Assembly (NCBI GenBank): GCA_038025085.1
Contig: CM076152.1
Location: 35,715,501 to 35,779,500 of the forward strand
Origin: Tetragonia tetragonoides
Lineage: Eukaryota > Streptophyta > Magnoliopsida > Caryophyllales > Aizoaceae
Direction of reading: 5' to 3'
Length of the DNA stretch: 64,000 bases
The translations under genes were made by a program, and so were the position numbers. The notes beneath the pieces are model-generated. The model made no database searches. It was given only the letters and a program-made list of their open reading frames with translations, and was not told the DNA's origin. How positions within the stretch are numbered: the first letter of the stretch is position 1; each line of letters opens with the position of its first letter. Below, in pieces: positions 52,301 to 58,159 of the stretch.

Positions 52301-54947
52301 ATTAGGATAAACATTCTCGCAAGGGACTGCTGGCAAAGGTGCAAATGAGGAAGAAGCTACTGAAATATCTGAGGAGAACCGACTGGGATTCCTATTGCTT
52401 TGTTCTTTCTAAATTTGGCGCAGAGAAACATTTCCATGGCAATGGCAATGGAGGTGAGAGATAGGAGAGAGAGAATGAGGGCTTAAGTGAACATGTGAGT
52501 GGCACTTTGGCCATTTAAGAAAAAAACTCATTGAAATTTGGTCAAGGGTAGTGGTCAACAAACTTTTTGGCATTTAAGGTAGTTCCCCACAAAAAAAAAA
52601 AAGTAAGGTACTATGTCACAAATGACCCCCCAAACAAGGTAGTTCCCCACAAAAAATCCTAAAAATAATCATATGGACTTACGAGATATATATACTTCAA
52701 TAGTCCAATTGAGGTAAAGTTGAAGTTTATAAATACAAGATAGTAATAAACCCAAATACCAAAGTTAATGAAATGATTTAAATGTATTAACATGTAATAA
52801 GACTCCAAGACTAAGGACTCCTCATCTCTGGAATGACTATGTATCAAACTTATAGAAAGTAACAAACAACTCATGTTTCCATCTTTACACAAAGACCAAT
52901 CCATTCGTGTTTCTGTTCATCCTAATCATAAAAGGCTTTCACTTTAACGGCAAACATAACTCGTCCTGCTCCATCATAAGCATAACTTTTATATAGAATA
53001 ATCATGAGGGAGTAAAACAATGCAAAAACAACAATTTGAACCAATTTTTCGAGGAAGGATAAAAAAGCTTTCGGATGAAGTTACTTATTATGTTATTCTG
53101 ACATATCATCCGAAATACCTACAAAGTTGCATGTGCATATCAAGGTAGTACCACCACGGCGCCACCAACAAAATCAAAACTAGTACACAAGGCTGTAGCC
53201 TAACATAAAGGGTCAGATGTATGCAACCTTAGTAGATTCCAACATGCATGTTACTCCATATAGATTCAGTATCCAACAGCATAACAAGATAGCACGACCT
53301 TTCAAGAATATTCAAGATGAGCCACATATATTTGGAAGTCTAAGGTTACTCTAAAGGTGCGTGCCTTTGTGTGGACTTTGGTGTTAGGCAGGGTGAATAC
53401 GCATGACATGTTGCAGCGACGGAGGTCTGGTTGGTGTTTGTCGCCGGATGTGTGTGTTATGTGTCGTTATGACTGTGAGGACGGCTTGCATTTGTTTGTG
53501 TTGTGCGACTTTGCTAGGGTGTCGTGGGGTAGGCTGGGGGAGAGCCTTTTGCTACCCTGCTACAGTGGGCCAGTTTCTTCAGATGCGGTTTGTTGCTGGA
53601 GGGAGGGGAAGAGAGTGTAAGTTGTGGCGGAAGTGTGCTAGTTTGGCTACATTGTGGTGTATCTGGCTAGAGCGGAATTCGAGAATCTTCTCCGCTTCTG
53701 GAAAGACTATCGATTATGTTTGGGATCATATTTTTTATTTGGCATCTCTTTGGGCAAAGGCAGTTGGAGCCTTCAAGGGTGTTCCACTTACCTTTGTTCA
53801 ACTTCATTAGGGGGGTTATAGATATTTTTTGTATTCTTTCGAGGACTCCTTGTCCTCCCCTTTTTGTATTCTTTCATTCGATTGATTAATAAAATTTTCT
53901 CTTATCTAAAAAAAAAAAATATTCAAGATAAGCCACATAGCAAGGGGAAATAGAACACATGTTTGAAACATTATTTGACAACATTAGATGACATCTTAAG
54001 AAACTCACACATGATCACGCAGCACTATTACTTTTGGTAACATGTATCTTCAACTTTAAATCACACAGACGGAGGAAATCACTTTCCTTCACTTTCTATA
54101 AGTTCTATTGAGTATAAAAGCCCCAATGTCACAGACTATAATATACTCGTTTCACTCAGAAACACACATTGCAATTTGTTAGTCTGTTTGTATTCCTTTT
54201 TTCCAAGTAAATGTCCTCTTTTTTTTCTTTTCCTTGTTTCTTTTCCGTATAAAGATCATATTAACTGAATAAATCTCCTAAATTATTAGTAAAAATCATA
54301 GAAGTGAGAAAATTCATTTCTAAATTTCTTCCTAATGCTACTAGACCCTCAGACATAATCATCATCAAGGCTTACTACCTCACGTATATACAATTAAACA
54401 AACATACAAGCTAAATGAGGCACCAGCCGCACCACTACGTTCTTTTCATTCTTATTTTGTATTATTTTATATAACTAAACAACTAAAAACCAATCTCCAA
54501 TTCATCAAACCCAGAAATACCCACAAAACTACGAATTCAACGAAACGAAATTCAGCTCAAAAATTAACAAAAAAAAAATAGAGAATAAAAAAAACTCACG
54601 GTTCAAAATCATCCAATGGACCTAATGCAGGATCATAAAGCCCACCAGGCTCAGGTCTCCCAAGTAAGCTCAATAAATTAGGGTTTGTAATTTGCTTGAA
54701 ACTGAGTTTCTTGACCTCAACATCTGTCATAACACCGAACCTCACTGCCCCCACTGTCTCCGTCGCCACCTAAAAAACAAAAAAAATAAAATAAAAATAA
54801 AATACACACACAACCAGTAATTAACAATAGCTCAATTACAAAGCATAAACCCCTAACCATAATATCTACACCCAAAAATGCATTTGTTAGAAGTGAAATT
54901 AAAGTATTGAATTGGTGAAAATAAAATACCTCAGATGTTTGAGCCAT
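23350..54947 (-). CDS. NRPA1: RNA polymerase I largest subunit (RPA190/NRPA1)
   Basis: Twenty-one exons, descending: 54947-54930, 54769-54600, 49790-49631, 49520-49260, 47095-46781, 46618-46439, 45221-45071, 41102-40918, 38413-38150, 35828-35740, 35626-35479, 35328-35110, 34979-34533, 34406-34265, 33438-33236, 29704-29502, 27574-27376, 27282-26996, 26062-25934, 25189-24487, 23928-23350. All phases join, giving 1683 aa (Arabidopsis protein about 1670). Zinc-clamp [17 protein letters not shown] (aa 63-79), PTLHKPS (aa 569-575), catalytic Mg-binding NADFDGD (aa 601-607), bridge-helix/trigger-loop [19 protein letters not shown] and [17 protein letters not shown] (exons 16-17), [22 protein letters not shown] (split mention: exon 18), Asp/Glu/Gly-rich loop in exon 20 and GGYRPMSR in exon 21. 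It transcribes 45S rRNA in the nucleolus. Exon 13 carries a charged Lys/Asn/Asp linker. Exon 10 ends at an unusual GTAGGT donor, and exon 19 at a weak GTGCAA donor. Confidence 0.96.
24700..24850 (-). other. Acidic low-complexity segment of NRPA1 exon 20
   Basis: Encodes alternating Asp/Gly then poly-Asp and poly-Gly, followed by [12 protein letters not shown] and an acidic Glu-rich tract. The DNA is a run of atc and acc triplets (24789-24838) and may be slippage-prone. An acidic loop at this place is a normal feature of Pol I largest subunits; the pure Gly run is likely lineage-specific. Confidence 0.8.
27889..28159. repeat. Tandem ~115-bp duplication in NRPA1 intron 16
   Basis: Copy 1 at about 27889-28001 and copy 2 at about 28016-28159 share aataataaacc, gatgac and gttaac, gaactaaagtt, gtctaaccaacaa and cagtcatctgattgca. 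Copy 2 is longer because of a 19-bp LINE-tail insertion and its target duplication (28050-28085). Confidence 0.85.
28033..28085 (-). mobile_element. 19-bp LINE 3'-tail micro-insertion with 17-bp TSD
   Basis: The inserted 28050-28068, read on the minus strand, is ttcttacctaaaaaaaaaa, the 3' end of the LINE family seen at 39321 and 53329 (ttctcttatctaaaaaaa). It is flanked by a perfect 17-bp duplication gagatgacttgttaact at 28033-28049 and 28069-28085. Located in NRPA1 intron 16. Confidence 0.8.
30204..30294 (-). mobile_element. 59-bp LINE 3' end with 16-bp TSD
   Basis: The insert 30220-30278 reads on the minus strand as gtattcttttccaattgatt, then aaaaaaatttctcttatcc and an A/T-rich tail, matching the 3' ends at 39321-39370 and 53860-53918. 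Perfect duplication gagattcaaaatttta at 30204-30219 and 30279-30294. In NRPA1 intron 15. Confidence 0.88.
31313..31845. repeat. Inverted pair ccaccttctagcatcattcagcc
   Basis: A ~28-bp sequence at about 31316-31344 recurs inverted at about 31816-31843 with one mismatch. The 500 bp between hold a SINE and a T-run/G-run. It may mark the termini of an element or a chance local inversion in NRPA1 intron 15. Confidence 0.55.
31389..31517 (-). mobile_element. SINE (ctcacaggggtaagg family), copy 3, with TSD
   Basis: The minus-strand copy 31400-31506 reads cagcctctctgtgagactct, then cacaggggtaaggctgcgta, and ends in aatgttaat. It is flanked by a perfect 11-bp duplication atataaaaata at 31389-31399 and 31507-31517. 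It is the longest of the three copies here, in sense orientation in NRPA1 intron 15. Confidence 0.85.
31936..32700 (-). mobile_element. LINE 3' fragment, degenerate zf-RVT region
   Basis: The minus strand shows [10 protein letters not shown] (around 32470-32440, after an in-frame stop), then the frame 32263-32051 with [16 protein letters not shown]. These match the zinc-binding C-terminal region of the LINEs at 39321 and 53329 ([15 protein letters not shown]). Frameshifts and stops are present. The 3' boundary lacks the usual poly(A) tail, so borders are approximate. In NRPA1 intron 15, sense orientation. Confidence 0.75.
33594..33611. repeat. (CA)n microsatellite in NRPA1 intron 14
   Basis: Nine CA units immediately follow a short (TA) run (33579-33593). 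Confidence 0.9.
35716..35732. repeat. 17-G run next to NRPA1 exon 10 donor
   Basis: On the transcript strand this is 17 consecutive C beginning 7 nt into intron 10, right after the GTAGGTT donor. The intron is only 113 nt long, so the run occupies a sizeable part of it. Confidence 0.95.
37373..37525. mobile_element. Short MITE (cttgtgtgagacc family), copy B
   Basis: About 153 bp starting cacaaaaactagtttgagacggtc and ending acacaagactt, with ggtgagatgggggtcac and aataagtgacccc inside, as in copies A and C. In NRPA1 intron 9. Confidence 0.75.
38485..38532. repeat. Alternating purine-pyrimidine tract (CA)n(CG)n
   Basis: An acac run passes into a gcgcgcgcgcgc run and then acacacgcgcac. Such alternating tracts are the classical Z-DNA-forming sequence. 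It lies in NRPA1 intron 8, about 75-120 bp upstream (in transcript terms) of exon 9. Confidence 0.9.
38647..39313. mobile_element. Tourist/Harbinger-like MITE in NRPA1 intron 8
   Basis: Termini gggcatgttcacttgg and ccaagtgaacacgacc are inverted (14 of 16 identical). TTA flanks both sides (38644-38646, 39314-39316). The 667-bp interior has GC-rich parts (ggaggcgacaacgggcg, 38910) but no transposase. A LINE has inserted a few bases beyond its right end. Confidence 0.88.
39321..40132 (-). mobile_element. 5'-truncated LINE with long open zf-RVT region
   Basis: Read on the minus strand the frame is open from about 40110 down to the stop at 39415: [84 protein letters not shown]. This is the zinc-binding region C-terminal to the reverse transcriptase of plant LINEs. 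The Cys/His pair CMMC...H is intact. It ends with taataaaatttttcttatct and an A tail (T run at 39322-39330 on plus). A short possible duplication is accttaa. Lack of internal stops suggests a younger insertion. NRPA1 intron 8, sense orientation. Confidence 0.88.
40300..40606 (+). mobile_element. LINE 3' fragment, antisense to NRPA1
   Basis: Contains [17 protein letters not shown], the conserved end of the zf-RVT region, followed after a deletion by a 3' UTR ending caataaatacttcctctgta and tctaaaaaa. The 5' border is uncertain. In NRPA1 intron 8, beside the opposite-strand LINE. Confidence 0.7.
41628..41673 (+). mobile_element. 16-bp LINE-tail micro-insertion with 15-bp TSD
   Basis: The insert 41643-41658 is tcttttctaaaaaaaa, like the LINE 3' end (ttatctaaaaaaa). 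The duplication aataaatggtgtagt (41628-41642) and aataagtggtgtagt (41659-41673) matches at 14 of 15 positions. In NRPA1 intron 7. Confidence 0.65.
43075..43393 (-). mobile_element. 5'-truncated LINE 3' end
   Basis: The minus-strand frame 43387-43163 reads [20 protein letters not shown], then [20 protein letters not shown], closely matching the LINEs at 39321 and 53329. The 3' end reads ttgattgataaaatttctct, then tatctaagaaaaaa. In NRPA1 intron 7, sense orientation. No target duplication was found. Confidence 0.82.
43606..44095. mobile_element. Tourist MITE with perfect TTA duplication
   Basis: The 484-bp element (43609-44092) begins ggctctgtttggttggg and ends ccccaaccaaacagagcc, near-perfect 16-17-bp inverted termini. 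It is flanked by TTA at 43606-43608 and 44093-44095. Subterminal regions repeat gaaaatcattttc on both sides. No ORF. In NRPA1 intron 7. Confidence 0.93.
45686..45892 (-). mobile_element. tRNA-derived SINE with A and B boxes
   Basis: The insert 45703-45875, read on minus, starts tccctgagggggtagctcag. It contains an A box (tagctcagctggta, 45850-45863) and a B box (ggttcgagtcc, 45809-45819) in tRNA-like spacing, then a non-tRNA body (gggcccatgggattagtc, cttggacatccatg) and the end ttatctaaaaaa. Flanking duplication tgcaaaatgcacatcct and tgcaaagtgcacttcct, 15 of 17 identical. The tRNA-like head makes this a Pol III-type SINE, not a tRNA gene. NRPA1 intron 6, sense orientation. Confidence 0.88.
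46263..46375. repeat. ATT/TTTA microsatellite in NRPA1 intron 6
   Basis: Interrupted runs of tta, ttta and tttatttta adjoin a short ggtcat repeat (46138-46162). Confidence 0.9.
48000..48180 (-). mobile_element. Degenerate LINE fragment in NRPA1 intron 4
   Basis: The minus strand reads [20 protein letters not shown] and, further on, [14 protein letters not shown], resembling the junction of LINE zf-RVT and RNase H-like regions with the intervening part deleted. No tail or duplication recognisable. Confidence 0.55.
48245..48650 (-). pseudogene. Degenerate coding-like segment, unknown origin
   Basis: Several overlapping minus-strand frames look protein-like and connect through frameshifts: [20 protein letters not shown] (48620 region), [19 protein letters not shown] and [18 protein letters not shown] (to 48350), [17 protein letters not shown] and [14 protein letters not shown] (to 48250). 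I do not recognise the family. It sits within NRPA1 intron 4 and cannot be an NRPA1 exon, since exons 4 and 5 join in frame without it. Probably a captured gene fragment or retroelement remnant. Confidence 0.4.
51580..51730. mobile_element. Short MITE (cttgtgtgagacc family), copy C
   Basis: Begins caagtcttgtgtgagaccaa and ends gaccgtcttatagaagtttt tgtg, the reverse orientation of copies A and B. It contains gagtagtgaccc and gtgaccctcgtctcacc. NRPA1 intron 2, directly beside the Pack-MULE. Confidence 0.75.
51732..52668. mobile_element. Pack-MULE-like foldback element carrying a uS15 gene fragment
   Basis: The element 51741-52659 (919 bp) has inverted arms of about 250 bp (tttttgtggggaactacc, gttgaccactacccttgacc, catttccatgg). 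It is flanked by a perfect 9-bp duplication taaaaataa (51732-51740, 52660-52668), the Mutator hallmark. The arms enclose about 430 bp of unrelated DNA. Its end, 52306-52419, encodes [26 protein letters not shown] and [11 protein letters not shown], the C-terminal core of ribosomal protein uS15 (organellar type). An ag acceptor just before it suggests genomic capture including intron sequence. No transposase. In NRPA1 intron 2. Confidence 0.88.
52306..52419 (+). pseudogene. Captured exon fragment of ribosomal protein uS15
   Basis: Thirty-eight open codons beginning DKHSRKGLL and containing [17 protein letters not shown], matching the uS15 family signature (HSRRGLL, then RRKLLxYL, then DxxxY). 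Plant mitochondrial/chloroplast-type S15 proteins commonly have the RRTDW form. It starts immediately after attag, a splice-acceptor-like sequence, and ends abruptly at the MULE arm. Not expressible as a complete protein. Confidence 0.82.
53307..53939 (+). mobile_element. 5'-truncated LINE, antisense to NRPA1, with 22-bp TSD
   Basis: The insert 53329-53918 encodes [42 protein letters not shown] and, after one frameshift near 53540, [19 protein letters not shown], stopping near 53810. It ends gattgattaataaaattttc, then tcttatct and an A run. Flanking duplication aatattcaagatgagccacata (53307-53328) and aatattcaagataagccacata (53918-53939) differs at one base. Textbook target-primed insertion in NRPA1 intron 2. 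Confidence 0.93.
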
Positions 54948-55098
54948 CTTTAAGAGCGGAGAGACAGAGAGAGGAGAGAGAGAGGTGGTGGTGGGTGGAG
55001 AGTTTAAACGGCGGGGCGAGGAGAGAGAAAGAGAGAAAGAGAGAGAGAAGAAAAGGAAGGGCGGGGGTTTTGTTTGTTCTGCAATGGCTAAAACCCTT
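54948..55098 (-). promoter_or_regulatory. NRPA1 leader: CT-rich tract and telo-box-like motif
   Basis: On the minus strand, the 150 bp before the NRPA1 ATG are strongly pyrimidine-rich (ctctctctcctctctctg type), a usual property of plant 5' UTRs and Y-patch promoters. AAACCCTT (55091-55098 on plus) is one base from a telo-box. The plus-strand open frame here is a shadow. Confidence 0.5.
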
Positions 55099-55194
55099 GC
55101 GCTGTTTGAAAAGTAAAAGGCGATTTATTTTTTTTATTTTTTTTTTTTTGGGTGCTCATTATATTGTTTCGGGCCTTTCGTGGTTTTTTTTTCT

Positions 55195-55238
55195 TGGGCC
55201 CAAATTGGATACTCCTATGAAAAATGCGGGTTTGGGCC
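55195..55238. promoter_or_regulatory. Two site II (TGGGCC) motifs upstream of NRPA1
   Basis: TGGGCC at 55195-55200, within the palindrome ttgggcccaa, and at 55233-55238, about 250-290 bp upstream of the NRPA1 start. Paired site II elements near a telo-box are typical of plant ribosome-biogenesis promoters. Confidence 0.5.
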
Positions 55239-55304
55239 GTTATTGTCTTTTCTTTACAATTTAATGTTTTTTAAAACCGATTTTATGTAGTTTTGGATTA
55301 CGTG

Positions 55305-56263
55305 GTCATCAATAGGGGTGAGCAGAAATTCCGGTTACCCAGATTCGGAACTGGAATCGGTTCGGAATCGGTGGTTTTGAAACCGGAATTGGTCAACCAA
55401 TTCCAATTCCAATTCCGGAAAATGGGAACCGGTACCAACCAATTCCAATTCCAGTTCCTGACTTTTGGAAACCGAAACCAGTTGGGTACCCGGTACAAAA
55501 CCAATTCCAATTCCGGGTACCCAAAACCGGTAGATACCCGGAATCAAACCCGGAAGCGAAATCGTAACTAATTCAAAATAGCCTTTTATTTTGTTAATAG
55601 TCAATACTCAATACTACTGTAAGCAAAGTTAGCTCTAACTGACTGACTGTTTTTTTTTTTTGCTTGTCTGACTGACTTACTGTTGGTACAAAGCAAATGA
55701 AACTAAAAAACATCATTTGGGGCTTTGGGCATTTGGGGCTTTGGGCATTTGGGCCTTATCGCCCTTATGGATCCTTAATCATCTTTTTTCTATTTTTGTT
55801 TTTCCTTTACTTGTTTGGTTTTCTTTGTCTTAATTTTGTCCAGCAATAGCATTCTGATGAATGATGCCGCTTCCATCTCTTTCTCTTAGAATCTCAAACA
55901 CAAGTCAGTCAGTCACACCATCGTTCCTCTCTCTTACTCCAATGAGTTGCCTCACTCAGGCGGTTGCAATTTTTACTTTTTATATTTGATATTTGTTGCT
56001 CATTAAAATACTGTTTTTTTTTGTTATTTTATGTATAATTTATTGGTTTTAAAAAAACTAAATTTCGATTTAATATGGAACCGGCGGGTATCCAGGAACC
56101 GGTAGGTACCCGGTGGATCCAATTCCAATTCCTAGGAATTAGGAAACCGGTACAACCAATTCCAATTCCAATTCCTAGGAACTAGGAACCGGTGGATCCA
56201 ATTCCAATTCTGAATAGTACACTACCCGGTGGGTACTCGGTTACGCTCACCCCTAGTCATCAA
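55305..56263. mobile_element. hAT-like non-autonomous element, perfect 8-bp TSD
   Basis: The element 55313-56255 (943 bp) begins taggggtgagcagaaattcc and ends ggttacgctcacccccta-like (gctcaccccta). It is flanked by identical gtcatcaa at 55305-55312 and 56256-56263. Subterminal arms are dense in ccggt, ggtaccc and aattccaattcc words in opposing orientation, around an unrelated AT-rich centre (about 55560-56080). No transposase. The Gly/Thr/Asn/Gln-rich reading frames are by-products. Confidence 0.9.
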
Positions 56264-56659
56264 GGTGTTTACGAGATTTTTCGTTTTTGGTTTCGGAAAG
56301 TAATTCTCCACTCAAATTTTGTTTCGTAATTTGTAGGGTTGTTTTACAATTATAGGAGTAAAATCTATAGGATTCTCTTGATTTTTACTAATAACCTAAT
56401 CATTATTTTTAGCACTTGGATTTTTAGGATGTACAACACTTATTTGTTATTAAGTTATAGAATAAGTAAACGATTGTTGTAATGTTGATATGCCATGAAT
56501 GTTTTTATAAGTGAACAATGACAATAAATTGGACACGATTATTGTAACATTATATAGTGAAAACTCATCTATGTTGTAAACATAAAAGAGCTATCTATGG
56601 AAGATTTCGATATTATAAACAATCTGACAAGAAAAATTACAGAAGTCATGAAACTTTGA
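56264..56659. other. AT-rich intergenic DNA
   Basis: No feature recognised; the 3' flank of the AT-hook ORF. Confidence 0.5.
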
Positions 56660-57124
56660 CTAAGTTGGTATATCGTCAAAAAATTTTAAAAGTGCACTTG
56701 TATCCATCCATACCCTTTCAAAATTTGGGATAGGCCCAGGTACTACAAATTGAGAGAGACAAACAAGAGAATCTGACAAAGTTTCTATAGATTCAGATTG
56801 GCAATAAAAAGGATCTAATAAATCTGATGAACATGACGAATCCATCAATGAAGATGTAGAACAAGGCGATTCATTGATTTCTCTTCCGCTAAGTCTCTCA
56901 TCTTTTCCTGTTAGAGCAATGCCAGATTGAAAGCAAGTTTTTACGTCACCGTCATCAATGACTTTGGTTGCAAGCCTCTTGGTTTTTGACCTTTTTCTTT
57001 TTGGTATGAATGAGGGCAATTTTCTATCCAAAAGTTTGTCAAGGAATTGAGCACTTTGGCTAGAATTGACTGGGTTTTTTCGAGGCCTGCCCCTTCGTTT
57101 ACGGCCAACTGTTGCTATTTCCAT
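56660..57124 (-). CDS. AT-hook protein, single exon, 154 aa
   Basis: The open frame starts MEIATVGRKRRGRPRKNP. GRKRRGRPRK (aa 7-16) holds an AT-hook core (R-G-R-P) flanked by basic residues, and KRKRSKTKR (aa 42-50) is a likely nuclear localisation signal. The rest is Ser/Asp/Glu-rich and probably disordered, ending FDDIPT. AT-hooks bind the minor groove of AT-rich DNA. A ttttaacag acceptor-like sequence lies about 25 bp upstream of the ATG, so a leader intron is possible. I cannot place it in a known family. It could be a complete small chromatin protein or a piece of a larger or captured gene. Confidence 0.5.
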   Translation of the reverse strand: MEIATVGRKRRGRPRKNPVNSSQSAQFLDKLLDRKLPSFIPKRKRSKTKRLATKVIDDGDVKTCFQSGIALTGKDERLSGREINESPCSTSSLMDSSCSSDLLDPFYCQSESIETLSDSLVCLSQFVVPGPIPNFERVWMDTSALLKFFDDIPT

Positions 57125-58159
57125 AATGATCCAAAGAGTGGAGTTATCTGTTAAAACAAAAAAAAGTATTGCAAAAACAGGGAGGAGAGAGAATGTGAGG
57201 AGGAGATATATAAATAACCCACACCATCCAAGTAGAAATAGGTTAGGAAAACTCTACCAACCAAAAATCTAAAATAGAACTAATTTATGTCTAGCAAAAA
57301 AAGGTTATGCAAGCCAACTATTATAGAAACTTTTTTTTTCAAAACTAATCATATTTCTTATTAATCAATATACGTAAGTTTGGATAAAATCAATATACCT
57401 GCTAATCAAGTTTTCTTTTTCTTTTTAACTTTCCTTTTTTTCTTTGGAAGGCTTGGAAAAAATTGGATGGAAAGTGGGAGCAGAAGGATAGCCATATAAA
57501 TAACAAAAGGAAGCTTACCCTGTAATCTGTATGGTAATCCCAATTGTATTCAAATTCTAACGAATATAACAAAACAAATATAATTGGCTTTATGCTAATA
57601 ATATGATACCGAATATCATCAATGTAACCTTCAGATCTGGACAGAAAACTAAATCCTACTGTGAATCATATTAGATTACAATATGCAACTATTCATACGC
57701 TGCAGAAAATTAATTATACAGAATTCAAATTTATTTCTTTGCGTCAAAAGTTAATTATACTGATAGTCACAATAAAAGAAGACAATAATCAGGCCCATAA
57801 AATTAAAAAAATTTATAAGATTCTGGTTCAAACTTCCCCTGCACTAAGGGGTACAATATCTTAGATGGGATGTAATTAACCACCATCACCGCCGCCACCA
57901 CTGCCGCCACCACCACCACCGACACCACACCATCAATCCATAAATAATACATAATCCTCCAATAGGACAACAATTCTTTAGATATGGCATAGAAATACAT
58001 ATTTCAGATAGACGAAACATAAAAATTGAAGTAATGGGGCACTAACAGCTCTAAAGATCAAATCATGGTTCTGGGTAAGATACATATCAGCATATATCAT
58101 ATGAACAAGTCTGATAATCAATTAACAAGCTATTGTCTTAGTGCTGCTTATATCTCGTT
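57125..58159. other. Intergenic DNA between AT-hook ORF and acyltransferase
   Basis: Mostly AT-rich. A CCA/CCG repeat (57881-57930, caccaccatcaccgccgcc) stands out and gives a poly-Val shadow frame. The acyltransferase 3' UTR presumably lies just below 58160. Confidence 0.5.

Noticed and set aside
54935..55264. Plus-strand 109-codon ORF starting [11 protein letters not shown]
   Set aside because: It is the reverse complement of the NRPA1 first exon and its CT-rich leader.
55293..55604. Gly/Asn/Gln-rich ORFs on both strands
   Set aside because: Produced by aattccaattcc words in the hAT-like element arms.
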